Source of the DNA: Cupriavidus pinatubonensis
GTDB lineage: Bacteria; Pseudomonadota; Gammaproteobacteria; Burkholderiales; Burkholderiaceae
Length of the DNA: 64,000 bases
Assembly: GCF_019602855.1 (NCBI RefSeq)
Contig: NZ_CP080766.1
Span: forward strand, 682,001-746,000
Direction of reading: 5' to 3'
Below are positions 27,450 to 36,627 of the stretch, one piece after another. The notes beneath the pieces are model-generated. The model did no database searches. It was given only the letters and a program-made list of their open reading frames with translations, and was not told the origin of the DNA. The position numbers and the translations under genes are program-made. Position 1 is the stretch's first letter, and each line of letters begins with the position of its first letter.

Positions 27450-27608
27450 ATGTCGATCGGCCTGCTTGCTACCGTCATGGCAACGCTGCTGTGCATGACC
27501 GTTGCGGTCGCACTGTGGCGATGCAGCCACCCCTACCGCATGCGCTACCGTCGTTGCGCGCGACACCGGCAACGTATCGGCATCTGCCGGCAGGCAGTGC
27601 GCCACTGA
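27450..27608 (+). CDS. Microprotein (52 aa) with one membrane segment
   Basis: 52 residues from ATG 27450, with AGAGGAGGG 7 bases upstream, one of the best ribosome binding sites in the window. The first 23 residues form one hydrophobic segment (LLATVMATLLCMTVAVALW); the rest is very basic and Cys/His-containing (CSHPYRMRYRRCARHRQRIG, then CRQAVRH), with four Cys overall after the start. This suggests a membrane-anchored basic peptide with possible metal or heme contacts, but no function is known. It probably forms an operon with the 27222 gene. Confidence 0.6.
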   Translation: MSIGLLATVMATLLCMTVAVALWRCSHPYRMRYRRCARHRQRIGICRQAVRH

Positions 27609-27651
27609 TTACTGCTGCCGCGAATGACGCCACCGGCACAAGCCGATGACG

Positions 27652-27846
27652 TTACAGTTCGATCATCGCGAACTCAGCCTTGCCCACGTCACATTCGGGG
27701 CAACGCCAGTCATCAGGAATATCTTCCCAGCGGGTACCCGGCGCGATGCCGTCATCGGGCCAGCCCTGCTCTTCGTCGTACACCCAGCCGCAGATCACAC
27801 AAACCCAGGTCTTGTAGGCGACTGCTTCTTCCAGCTGATCCTGCAA
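27652..27846 (-). CDS. Rubredoxin
   Basis: A one-iron electron carrier with the two CxxC knuckles [15 protein letters not shown] and [13 protein letters not shown] and the central [15 protein letters not shown] block. About 64 residues if translation starts at TTG 27846, which lies 6 bases after AGGAG; GTG 27849 or GTG 27891 are alternatives, and no ATG exists in the right place. Rubredoxins pass electrons to alkane hydroxylases or oxygen-reducing enzymes. No partner reductase is adjacent. Confidence 0.93.
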   Translation of the reverse strand: MQDQLEEAVAYKTWVCVICGWVYDEEQGWPDDGIAPGTRWEDIPDDWRCPECDVGKAEFAMIEL

Positions 27847-27996
27847 CACGTTCTCCTGTAACGCCGCCCGCTGGCGGCCCGATAGTTTCACCGGGCCGAA
27901 TCATACGCGGTTTTTGCGACAGGCAAACGAAAGCGGCCGCCGGCGCCCCGGTGGTGCCCGGTCGGCGCCAGCCTCTTTGCTAACAGCCCTGATGGC

Positions 27997-30900
27997 CTAT
28001 TGCCGGACCGAGAAATCGACGCGATTCGGCGCCCCCTTGTCCTTGATGCCATCGGCATTCAGATGTGGTGCGGTCAGGAACAGCCGGTCTTCCGGCACTT
28101 TGCCGTCGCGCTCGAGCGCCTGCTTGACGACCAGCGCGCGCTGGTCGGCCAGGTGCCTGAGGTCGGTTTCCGACACCGTGGCATTCTCCATCAGCAGCCG
28201 TTCCATTTCCTCGGGCGGCAGCGACTTGGCCATGCCGATGAAGTTGCGCGGCTTCTTCACGGAGGCGCGCTTGTAGACCTCTTCAAGGTACTTCGGATAT
28301 TCCTGCTTCGACACCTTCACGTCGGCGCCCTGCTCCCCAGCCTCGCTATCGCTGGCTTCGTCGCCTTCCTGCGCGCTCTTGCGCAGGTCGCGCCGCTTCT
28401 GCTCGGCCACGCGGGCGTCGAGCCATGCGCGGCGGGCACCGGCTTCGTCGGTGGCCGGGTCGATGCGGCCGCTGATTTCGAGCTTCAGCGAAGGCCGATC
28501 GTTGAGTGCCTTGGCAACCGTGGCAATCTTCTCCTTCGCAGCGGGCGCCAGTGTCGACGTGCCCGGCGCAAATTCGACGTAGCCAAGCTCTTCGCCGCTG
28601 CCACCGCCGAATGCCGATCCGATCAGCGCGAACGGCGAGGTGATCGCCTTGGCCAGCAGGTTCACGATCACGCGCACGATCACGCCGCCGATGCTGAACT
28701 CCGGATCCGACAGTGAGCCGGACACCGGCAGGTTCACGTCGATCACGCCGTGGCGGTCCTTGAGCAGCGATACGGCCAGCAGCACAGGCAGCTTGGTGGC
28801 GTCGGGGCTGTCGACCTTGTCGCCGAACGTAAGCTGGTCCAGGTACAGGTGATTGCTCGCGTCGAGCTTGCCGTGGTCGATCTTGTAGGCCACGTCCACG
28901 GTGAGTTTGCCCTTGGTGATCGGATACCCCGCGTACTTGGCCGCATACGGCGTCAGGCGCGTAAGCTCCACGCCCGATGCCTTGGCTGCGATATCGAGAT
29001 AAAGCTGCTCGCCGAGCGGATTGATCTTTCCGCTGATGCTGACCGGCGCATCATCATCAAGCCGGCCATTGAGCACGAGATCGGCCGGCGTCGGATCTCC
29101 CGAGGAGACCTTCGACACCGAGCCCTTCATACCGGTCAGATTGGCGCTGTAATTCGGCTTGACGAAAAAGTCCGAGAAATTGATGTTGCCTTTATTCACC
29201 GACACGCCGCCGATCAGCACCTGCGGCTTGGGGCCCGCAGCAGCCTGCGGCGGCGGCGAAGCAGCCGGCGCGGAGGCCGCCGCCGGCGCCGAAGCCGGGT
29301 TCGCCTGCGTCAGGCTGGTGGCCGGCTGCGCCTCGCCCTTGGCCGCGCCGCCCGCCATCACGTCCTGCAGGTTCAGGCGCCCGTTCGCGTTCAGGATCAC
29401 GCGCGCATAGAAATCCGACAGCGCGATGTTATTCAACGCCACGCGCATCGGACCCTTGCTGTCGTCCATGTTGAAATCGATGCCCGACACCGCGAGCGTG
29501 CGCCAGCGCAGGAAGTCGTCGCCAGTGACGCGGTCTACCGTGCGCACGTTGGCCACCTGCGCATTGCCCGTAAAGCGCGCGGCAGTCGGCTTGCCCGGGG
29601 GCGCGCTGTAGGCCACCTTGCCCTTGACGGTCAGCGTGCCGCTGCGCAGCGCGGCATTGAGGCGATCCCCCACATAGGGCTGCACGGGTGCAAGGTCGAC
29701 ATCGCGCAGGTCGAGCTGAAGCTGCCCGGCGGGAGCGGCGGGCAGCACATTGCCTTCGATGCCGACCACACCGCGCTTGCCCGTTTCGGCATGCAGCTTG
29801 ACGGGCACAGCCGCCGTGGTAAGCGGCCATGTAATGGCGCCCGTGCTCAATCCGATATTGCGGTACTGATGAATAACGGGGCGGCCACGGTTGACTTCGG
29901 CTGGCGCATAGTCAGCGAGCCGTGCCCAACCGCCTTCGAGCCCCACCTTGCCGAGCCGCACTTTCCAGCCCCCGGCGGCAGGAGGAGGCGTGGTCCCGTT
30001 TTCCGCCGTGGTTCCCGCGGTCGCCTGCCTGCTGCGTTGGACCTTGGCCTGCTCTTTCGACTCGGTTGCCCAGATGCGGGCCATTTCCAGGAGTTGCCCG
30101 CGGTAATCGCGCGTCGCCGCTATCTGCGGGCTGGTGACCGCTAGCTGGCCTGCTTCGAACGTCTGCTTTGCCAGGTCCAGGCCAATGTCATCAAGTACGA
30201 CCTTTTCCGCCTGCAGCAAGGGCAGGTTCGCCCCTTCGATGTCGGTCTCGCGCGCACGTCGGGCGCGGCTGGCGCGCTCGGTACGTTCCGCAAGCACCTT
30301 GCGCGCGGCCGGCTGGCTGGCAGGCACCGCAACCGTCGGCATGACCACCGGTTCGCGCGTGGCGACCCGGACATTGGCCAGTTCCAGCCGCGACTTTTCC
30401 AGCACGAACTGGAACACGGGCTGCGCCCACGACATCCGGTAATGGAGTTCCGCATTGATTGCGGTGTTGCCGAACTGCGCCCTCAGCTCACGCGGCCACC
30501 ATGATGCAAACCCCTGCGGTTGCAGTCCTGCAGTTTCCAGCGTGCCGGCCAGCGTACTCTGGCGCATCGACAGTTCGCCCATATGCGTGAGCGTCTGGCC
30601 ATTGGCGACCGTGATCGTGGCTTGCAGCTTGGTCGCCTTGTCGGCTTCGGCACTGACCAGGCCATTCACTTGGGCGTCGATCGGGCCCACAGCAAGCTTG
30701 CCAGGGCCGGAAAGCGCCAGCGCGTCTTCAAAGCCGATGTGGGCCTGCCTGAGCGTGATGCGATCGACGGCATAGCGCCAGGCGGCCTCTTTTGCCGGCG
30801 CGGACGCGGCCGGTGCAGACGCCGGGGCCGCCGGCGCAGATTTGGCGGCAGGAGCCGCCTGCGGCACGAAAGCCGTGGCGAGATTCAGCGAGCCATCCGC

Positions 30901-31911
30901 GCGTCGCACAGCCGCGACGTTCAGCCCATCGATGTCGACGCTGCGCAGATGCGCCTGCCGCGCGAGCGGCTCGACGCGGTCGATGTCGAACGCGAGCTTG
31001 CCGTTGCTGATGAGCGGTGCGCCGGCGAGCGTGCGCACGTCCAGTTCGCGCAGCGCCGCCGTGCCGGACACGAAGATGTCCTGTTTGTCCTTCTGCTGCC
31101 GGAAACCGAGCGTCAGGCGCGTATCGAGCAGCCCATGCTTGACGTCTGCGTCCTTGAGCTTCGGCGCAAACGGCATGAAGCGGGCCACATCGAGCCCGTC
31201 GAAGTTGACGTTCAGGTGCGTTTCGCGCGAATCGGCAAACGGCAGCACCGTGCCATCGAGCGCAAGCGGCGTCCCGTTGACATGCGCGCTGAGCGTCGGC
31301 CGCGTGACGATCTCCACGTCATGCGGCAGGTTGGACAGGAACGGCAGCGTCAGGGTCAGGTTGTCGACCCGCACGTTCGAGCCGGCGACCTTGTCCTCGT
31401 AGGCCACCGAGCTGCCGGTCACGGCGATGTTATTGACCGAAAAGCGGGCCGGCTTGGCATCGGGTGGCTTCGGCGGCTGCGCGGCCAGCTTGTCCTGGAT
31501 ATCGGCAAAGCTCAAGCGGCCATCGGCCTCGCGCACCACATGGACGGCCAGCCGGTCGATATGCAGCGAATCCACCACCGGCGCAAGGTGCCAGACCGAG
31601 GCCAGCGAGGTGTCGGCCTCCAGCTCGCCCAGCGTCACCGCCGGCGTCTTGCCGTCGCGCTCGTAAATGGTGAAATCGGTCAGCGTCGCTGCCAGTTCGA
31701 ACGGGCGCACATGCGCTTCGCCCAGCGTCACCTTGCGGCCAAGCGCTTCCGTCGCGTTCTTCTCGATCAGCGATTTGATGAGCGGCGGACCGCCGAAATA
31801 TCCTGCCAGGCCAAACATCGCCAAAGCGGCCACCACGCCGCCGGCCACGCGCAAGGCCAGCTTTCGCCGCGGCGTCGCCGTGGCGAACTGTATGGAACTC
31901 TTGATTTCCAT
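27997..31911 (-). CDS. Giant DUF748 / AsmA-like envelope protein
   Basis: 1304 residues. A single membrane anchor near the N-terminus (LALRVAGGVVAALAMFGLAG) precedes a long periplasmic region. The signature segments are VTLGEAHVRPFELAATLTDF near the start and, near residue 1050, KDRHGVIDVNLPVSGSLSDP with VRVIVNLLAKAITSPFALIG, which are DUF748 hallmarks. A C-terminal block (YVEFAPGTSTLAPAAKEKIA) resembles OmpA-like peptidoglycan-binding modules. Related AsmA-like proteins form bridges for phospholipid transport across the periplasm; that role here is inferred. Ala/Pro-rich linkers occur near residues 360 and 875. Confidence 0.88.
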   Translation of the reverse strand: MEIKSSIQFATATPRRKLALRVAGGVVAALAMFGLAGYFGGPPLIKSLIEKNATEALGRKVTLGEAHVRPFELAATLTDFTIYERDGKTPAVTLGELEADTSLASVWHLAPVVDSLHIDRLAVHVVREADGRLSFADIQDKLAAQPPKPPDAKPARFSVNNIAVTGSSVAYEDKVAGSNVRVDNLTLTLPFLSNLPHDVEIVTRPTLSAHVNGTPLALDGTVLPFADSRETHLNVNFDGLDVARFMPFAPKLKDADVKHGLLDTRLTLGFRQQKDKQDIFVSGTAALRELDVRTLAGAPLISNGKLAFDIDRVEPLARQAHLRSVDIDGLNVAAVRRADGSLNLATAFVPQAAPAAKSAPAAPASAPAASAPAKEAAWRYAVDRITLRQAHIGFEDALALSGPGKLAVGPIDAQVNGLVSAEADKATKLQATITVANGQTLTHMGELSMRQSTLAGTLETAGLQPQGFASWWPRELRAQFGNTAINAELHYRMSWAQPVFQFVLEKSRLELANVRVATREPVVMPTVAVPASQPAARKVLAERTERASRARRARETDIEGANLPLLQAEKVVLDDIGLDLAKQTFEAGQLAVTSPQIAATRDYRGQLLEMARIWATESKEQAKVQRSRQATAGTTAENGTTPPPAAGGWKVRLGKVGLEGGWARLADYAPAEVNRGRPVIHQYRNIGLSTGAITWPLTTAAVPVKLHAETGKRGVVGIEGNVLPAAPAGQLQLDLRDVDLAPVQPYVGDRLNAALRSGTLTVKGKVAYSAPPGKPTAARFTGNAQVANVRTVDRVTGDDFLRWRTLAVSGIDFNMDDSKGPMRVALNNIALSDFYARVILNANGRLNLQDVMAGGAAKGEAQPATSLTQANPASAPAAASAPAASPPPQAAAGPKPQVLIGGVSVNKGNINFSDFFVKPNYSANLTGMKGSVSKVSSGDPTPADLVLNGRLDDDAPVSISGKINPLGEQLYLDIAAKASGVELTRLTPYAAKYAGYPITKGKLTVDVAYKIDHGKLDASNHLYLDQLTFGDKVDSPDATKLPVLLAVSLLKDRHGVIDVNLPVSGSLSDPEFSIGGVIVRVIVNLLAKAITSPFALIGSAFGGGSGEELGYVEFAPGTSTLAPAAKEKIATVAKALNDRPSLKLEISGRIDPATDEAGARRAWLDARVAEQKRRDLRKSAQEGDEASDSEAGEQGADVKVSKQEYPKYLEEVYKRASVKKPRNFIGMAKSLPPEEMERLLMENATVSETDLRHLADQRALVVKQALERDGKVPEDRLFLTAPHLNADGIKDKGAPNRVDFSVRQ

Positions 31912-32223
31912 GTCATTCCCGATGAATCTAACCCCGCCACCCGTAATGCACGATACTTTGTGCCCCGGATTTCACTTTTTTTTGACATTATGGCCATGGC
32001 TCGCAGCAAAGCAAGTGAATCGTCCTTTGTCTTATCAACGAGACAACGCGTGGGCCAAGGGCTGGATCTGATATCTTTACGCCTTTGCGAAGCGTTTCGT
32101 CGCAAGCCTGCGGCTTACCCGCCACGTAGTGCCTGCTTCTCCCGCGCTGTACCCTCCGGCCACACCCTCCACGCAATCCGTGTTGTGCGCTTCGCATGAG
32201 ATGCCATTCATGCGAGTCAACTC
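31912..32223. other. Divergent intergenic region between DUF748 and MFS genes
   Basis: 312 bases with the promoters of two divergent genes. A TTGACA at 31982 has no matching -10 at 16-18 bases. No supported small gene, dyad or repeat was found; the region is less GC-rich near 31950-32070 than its surroundings. Confidence 0.45.
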
Positions 32224-33534
32224 ATGTCCACCACCAGCAGTACCGCCCCGATCACGGGTGCGCCGGCCCAGCCCGCGCGATCTCTGACGGGCCAGGATTA
32301 CAAGACCCTTTCCCTCGCCGCACTGGGCGGCGCCCTCGAGTTCTACGACTTCATCATCTTCGTGTTCTTCGCGACGGTGATCGGCCAGCTGTTCTTCCCG
32401 CCGTCCGTACCAGACTGGCTGCGCCAGCTCCAGACCTTCGGCATCTTTGCCGCGGGCTACCTGGCTCGCCCGCTCGGCGGCATCATCATGGCTCACTTCG
32501 GCGACCTGCTGGGCCGCAAGAAGATGTTCACGCTGTCGATCCTGCTGATGTCGGTCCCCACGCTGCTGATGGGCCTGATGCCGACCTACCAGACCATCGG
32601 CCTGCTGGCTCCCATGCTGCTACTGGTGCTGCGTATCCTGCAAGGGGCCGCCGTAGGTGGCGAAGTGCCGGGCGCCTGGGTGTTCGTCTCGGAGCACGTG
32701 CCGGAGCGCCACGTCGGCTATGCGTGCGGCACGCTGACCTGCGGCCTGACGGCCGGGATCCTGCTCGGCTCGCTCGTGGCTACCGGCATCAATTCGGTCT
32801 TTACGCCTGCCGAACTCGCGGACTGGGGTTGGCGCGTGCCGTTCCTGATCGGCGGCGTGTTCGGCATTGCGTCGATGTACCTGCGCCGCTGGCTGCACGA
32901 AACGCCGGTCTTCGCCGAATTGCAGAAGCGCAAGGCTCTGGCGGCGGAAATGCCGCTGAAGTCAGTGGTGCGCGACCATCGCGGCGCGGTCGTCGTGTCG
33001 ATGCTGCTGACGTGGATGCTGTCGGCGGGCATTGTCGTGGTGATCCTGATGACCCCGACCTTCCTGCAGAAGCTGTACGGCTTTGACGCGCGCACTGCGC
33101 TGATCGCCAACAGCGTGGCAACGCTGTGCCTGACCTTCGGCTGCGTGATATCAGGAGCGCTGGCCGACCGCATCGGCGCGCGCCGCACGCTGTTCTTCGG
33201 CGGCCTGCTGCTGGCCGCCAGCGCCTACGCGCTCTACACCACCGTCCAGACCCGGCCCGACCTGCTGGTACCGCTGTATGCGCTCGCCGGCTTCCTGGTC
33301 GGCACCATCGGCGCCGTGCCGTTCGTGCTGGTCAACGCGTTCCCTGCCCAGGTGCGTTTTTCGGGCCTGTCGTTCTCGTACAACCTCTCGTATGCGATCT
33401 TCGGCGGCCTGACTCCGATGGTCGTCACGTTGATGCTCAAGAACGATCCGCTGGCGCCGGCGCACTATGTGGTCGCCATCTGCGCGCTCGGCATGGTGAC
33501 GGCGTTGTTCGTCAAGGATCGCCCGCGCGGCTGA
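32224..33534 (+). CDS. MFS transporter, metabolite:H+ symporter (MHS) family
   Basis: 436 residues with 12 helices. MHS signatures: LAALGGALEFYDFIIFVFFA in helix 1, PLGGIIMAHFGDLLGRKKMF in the 2-3 loop, LRILQGAAVGGEVPGAWVFV in helix 4, and a second-half ADRIGARRTLFFGG. This family imports organic acids, osmolytes or aromatic acids with protons; substrate is not predictable. The start has a poor ribosome binding site (GCGAG). It ends at a good terminator and is divergent from the DUF748 gene. Confidence 0.9.
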   Translation: MSTTSSTAPITGAPAQPARSLTGQDYKTLSLAALGGALEFYDFIIFVFFATVIGQLFFPPSVPDWLRQLQTFGIFAAGYLARPLGGIIMAHFGDLLGRKKMFTLSILLMSVPTLLMGLMPTYQTIGLLAPMLLLVLRILQGAAVGGEVPGAWVFVSEHVPERHVGYACGTLTCGLTAGILLGSLVATGINSVFTPAELADWGWRVPFLIGGVFGIASMYLRRWLHETPVFAELQKRKALAAEMPLKSVVRDHRGAVVVSMLLTWMLSAGIVVVILMTPTFLQKLYGFDARTALIANSVATLCLTFGCVISGALADRIGARRTLFFGGLLLAASAYALYTTVQTRPDLLVPLYALAGFLVGTIGAVPFVLVNAFPAQVRFSGLSFSYNLSYAIFGGLTPMVVTLMLKNDPLAPAHYVVAICALGMVTALFVKDRPRG

Positions 33535-33581
33535 TGCGCAGCGGCGAGTTGCCAGGCACTGCGGCAAGTTGCCACAACATC

Positions 33582-33607
33582 AAGGAGGGCTGCCTGCCCT
33601 CCTTTTT
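33582..33607 (+). terminator. Rho-independent terminator after the MFS gene
   Basis: A 9-bp stem (AAGGAGGGC, loop TGCCT, GCCCTCCTT) with a T5 run, 47 bases after the stop and just before the end of the convergent esterase gene. Confidence 0.88.
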
Positions 33608-33619
33608 CATGGTCGCCGG

Positions 33620-34708
33620 CTACCGGCTGTGTTCGCGAAAGAATTCCCACATCATCGCGCTGGCATCGGGACCGGTGGCGCTGTGATAGCTGTAGTCGCC
33701 ATCCCCTCCGCTCCACGCGTGTCCCAGCCCTTCGACTTCGACGAGTGTGACAAGGTCGCGGCTCCAGCGCCCGAAGCGCGCCTCGTGAAAGTGGCCGGCC
33801 GGCAACTCGATGTCGGCCTCTTCGATACCGCGCAGCCGGTCTTCCAGGCGGTTGTAGGCCAGGAACTGCCGTGCCAGCAGGCGCCCGTTGACCGGATGCA
33901 CCGCGTCGTCGTCAAGCCCGTGCACGACGATTGCCGGCAGTTCGGGACCGCCGGGCGTGGCGCCAACCGCGTCGACCAGCCACGCCGGATCGGCCTCCGA
34001 CCCATGGAGCATCGCCCGGAGGCCCGCCCCCGGATTATCGGCCGCTCCCACCACCACCCCGGAGTGCAGGCCGACTGCCGCCACGCGCTCCGGATAGCGC
34101 AGCGCAACCACGGCGGCCATGGCAGCGCCAGCTGACATCCCAGCAAGGTAGACCTGGTCCTCACGCACGTCGTGGCGCCGTGCCAGCGCATCGATCAGCG
34201 CGGCAACCGCCTGTGCTTCACGGCCGCCTTCACCGGCGGCAAGGTCGAACCACTGCCAGCAGCGCTGGAGTTGGCGCCGCAGCGGCTGCTGCGGATAGGC
34301 CACGATAAATCCCTCTCGCTCGGCCAGCGCATTCATGCGTGTGCCCGCGGCGAGGTCGTCGGGAGTCTGGCGGCAGCCATGCAGCATCACCACCACGGGC
34401 AATGGGCCGCGAAAGCGGTGTTTGGCGCTGGCCGGTACGTAAAGGTGATAGGAAAGCTGCGGCACCAGTTCGCCGGGCTGCGGCGCCAGGCGCAGCCGGT
34501 GCGATTCCCAGCTGCCCGGCAATTGCGGCACAGGGTACCGCGGAGAAAGCGGGACACCATGCGGTGTCCGGATCCGGCGCCGTGGCGCCAGCGGGCTCAA
34601 CGATTCAATGCGTTCCAGCCACGATTTCACTTGTGCTTCGGTCTGGGCCTGCGCCCGGCTCATTCGCCGGAATTGCGCCTGCCAGTCCGTGGCGAGGCTC
34701 TTGGCCAT
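33620..34708 (-). CDS. PHB-depolymerase-family esterase
   Basis: 362 residues. An alpha/beta hydrolase of the LpqC/PHB depolymerase family: oxyanion motif VVVMLHGCRQTPDDLA, nucleophile GMSAGAAMAA, Asp in VVHGLDDDAVHPVNG, His in LGHAWSGGDGDYSY. The GHAWSGG context is typical of the family. No signal peptide: the N-terminal 30 residues are Gln/Arg-rich, so it is probably intracellular. It may act on stored polyhydroxyalkanoate or other short-chain esters. It is divergent from the FNR-type regulator. Confidence 0.9.
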   Translation of the reverse strand: MAKSLATDWQAQFRRMSRAQAQTEAQVKSWLERIESLSPLAPRRRIRTPHGVPLSPRYPVPQLPGSWESHRLRLAPQPGELVPQLSYHLYVPASAKHRFRGPLPVVVMLHGCRQTPDDLAAGTRMNALAEREGFIVAYPQQPLRRQLQRCWQWFDLAAGEGGREAQAVAALIDALARRHDVREDQVYLAGMSAGAAMAAVVALRYPERVAAVGLHSGVVVGAADNPGAGLRAMLHGSEADPAWLVDAVGATPGGPELPAIVVHGLDDDAVHPVNGRLLARQFLAYNRLEDRLRGIEEADIELPAGHFHEARFGRWSRDLVTLVEVEGLGHAWSGGDGDYSYHSATGPDASAMMWEFFREHSR

Positions 34709-34954
34709 GAGAACTCCTGGTCATCTGAGACGTGTCTCCCCGGGTGCTTCATGTTGTTGCAATGCAGCATATCACAAGCCACTGCAGGCTTGCCCCGCAG
34801 CGTGGCTTTTTCGCATCGCCTCAGATCTGCCGATCAGCCGGACAGAGTCGAAAACATTCAATTAGTCCAACAAAAGAATACAGATCACGGAGAGATAGCT
34901 ACCGTTGTTGCGCATTTATACTAGGCTATCGCCCCTAGGCGCTCCCACTTCTCC

Positions 34955-35731
34955 ATGTCGGATCCCGCCTCGCCCTCTTGCTCCTTGTGCCTGTTCCGCC
35001 ACGTCTGCCGTCATGCCCCGGCGGCCGGCACGCGGCCCGACGCCGAGAAACCGCTGCAACCGGCGCACCTGATCGTGCCGGCAGGGGATGCTATTTTTCG
35101 CCAGGGCCGGCCCGTGACAGCGGTGTTTCCGCTTCGGCAAGGCAGCGCCAAGCAGGTCTATGAATCGCCACTGGGCTGGCGGCAGGTGACGGGCTTTTCG
35201 CTGTCCGGAGACGTCCTCGGGCTCGAACCAAATGAGGCGCCGGCGCACAGCGTGAGCGCCCTCGCCTTGCAGGACACTGAGTGTTGCGTGGTGCCGGTCG
35301 AAGCGCTGCGCGCGCACATGGCCAATGCGGGATTCCGCGATTCGGTGCAGGCAGTGATGCGCCACCAGGCGGAGCGCGAACGCATTCTGCTCGTCGCAGT
35401 GGGCTCGATGAAAGCCGCGCAGCGGCTCGCAATGCTGCTGCTGGATCTGGACGCCGAACACCGGCGCCGCGGCGGCGCCGATAGCGCGCTCACGCTGGCC
35501 ATGTCGCGGACCGATATCGCCAGCCTGCTCGGCCTGACGCTGGAAACGGTATCGCGCCTGCTGTCGCGTTTCGCCTCGGTGGGTCTGATCTCGGTGCGTC
35601 AGCGTCGCCTGCGGCTGATCGACCGCGACGGCCTGGCTGCCGTCTATGCGGATCTGGACCCGATGCCGCGACCGGGGCCGGCCACAATCGGCTCGCTGGC
35701 CGGGACTGGCAACGAGCCCCGCCCGTTCTAG
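34955..35731 (+). CDS. FNR-type oxygen-sensing transcription regulator
   Basis: 258 residues of the Crp/Fnr family. The four [4Fe-4S] ligands of E. coli FNR are matched in spacing: Cys 9, 12, 18 (C-x2-C-x5-C) and Cys 111, which is 93 residues after Cys 18, the same distance as Cys 29 to Cys 122 in E. coli. A cNMP-like beta roll and dimer helix follow. The DNA-binding helix reads LGLTLETVSRLLSRF, with the E..SR residues that read TTGAT half-sites. It should activate or repress genes when oxygen falls. Targets cannot be assigned within this window. Confidence 0.93.
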   Translation: MSDPASPSCSLCLFRHVCRHAPAAGTRPDAEKPLQPAHLIVPAGDAIFRQGRPVTAVFPLRQGSAKQVYESPLGWRQVTGFSLSGDVLGLEPNEAPAHSVSALALQDTECCVVPVEALRAHMANAGFRDSVQAVMRHQAERERILLVAVGSMKAAQRLAMLLLDLDAEHRRRGGADSALTLAMSRTDIASLLGLTLETVSRLLSRFASVGLISVRQRRLRLIDRDGLAAVYADLDPMPRPGPATIGSLAGTGNEPRPF

Positions 35732-35782
35732 CCGACATCCCAGAGGGCGGCCGGCCTGCCGTCTAGCGTTGAGTTCTACCGT

Positions 35783-36625
35783 TCAGCGATGCGACACACG
35801 CTGCCACCCGTCCGGGGAGAAGCTCCGGATGGTCTTGGCACGCGTTGCTGTCCCGGCGCCCAGGTCACGCTCGTAGAACGTCTTATCGCTGCCGAGCAGA
35901 AACGTGTGGATGCCACTCTGGCCATACTGCGCGGGCCAGGCCACGAAGGCGTATTTGGCATTGCTGCCCTTGGGTGGCGCGATCGCCCGGTAGTGGTAGC
36001 CGTAAAACGCGGAATCGACAGGCGTCTCCGGCACCATTGCAAGCGCGTCCGGCCCAAGCGGGCTGGCATTCTCCTGGCTTGTCGACGGCCAATACAGACC
36101 ATTTGTCTTGCCGGGGCTGCTCACGAGTTGGGTCGCGTAGCGCCCGCCCCCCACCTGTTGCGCGTAGCGCTCCTGCGCATCGGCGAGTTGCAGCAGCGTC
36201 TCCATGGCCACCAGCTCATTGCGCCCCAGGCGCCGACGCAGGACTTCACGTTCTCCGGCCTGCAGATCGAAGTGCCAGCCGTTCTTCTGTTCGACCAGCG
36301 GCGCGGGAAACGTCCAGCCACTTTCACCAACGGTCAGCAGCGCACGGCGCTCGCCATCAGGCTGGATCGCGTGATGCCGGGCCCAGGCAGCCAGGAATTC
36401 GTAGACGTCATCGCTGTCCACGCCGCTCGGCGGCAGCAGCTTGTGAAAGTCGTTGCCAAGTACGTGCCTTAGCGCATCGTCGTCGCTGCGCGAGATGGCG
36501 TCGCCGAGCGCTTCCGCTGCGGCATCGGGCGTTGCATACATCTGCTGCGCCAGCACCGGTGCCCCCGCCGACAACGCAACGACGGCCACCAGCGCGCGCA
36601 TCGCTGACATGGTTTTACGCATCAT
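35783..36625 (-). CDS. DUF2950 periplasmic protein
   Basis: 280 residues from ATG 36625, which has GGAGG 6 bases upstream, inside the end of the preceding gene. A signal peptide (MRALVAVVALSAGAPVLAQQ) ends near residue 27. The mature protein has FHKLLPPSGVDSDDVYEFLA, the GWHFDLQAGEREVLRRRLGRNE helix region, and YGYHYRAIAPPKG with FVAWPAQYGQSGIHTFLLGS; this pattern is the DUF2950 family. It starts two bases after the DUF3300 stop, so the two are coupled. The pairing is recurrent; the function is unknown. Confidence 0.87.
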   Translation of the reverse strand: MMRKTMSAMRALVAVVALSAGAPVLAQQMYATPDAAAEALGDAISRSDDDALRHVLGNDFHKLLPPSGVDSDDVYEFLAAWARHHAIQPDGERRALLTVGESGWTFPAPLVEQKNGWHFDLQAGEREVLRRRLGRNELVAMETLLQLADAQERYAQQVGGGRYATQLVSSPGKTNGLYWPSTSQENASPLGPDALAMVPETPVDSAFYGYHYRAIAPPKGSNAKYAFVAWPAQYGQSGIHTFLLGSDKTFYERDLGAGTATRAKTIRSFSPDGWQRVSHR

Positions 36626-36627
36626 GA

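Noticed and set aside
28750..32199. Two long frames (464 and 559 residues) opposite the DUF748 gene
   Set aside because: Arg-rich shadows; the DUF748 frame has the membrane anchor and family motifs.
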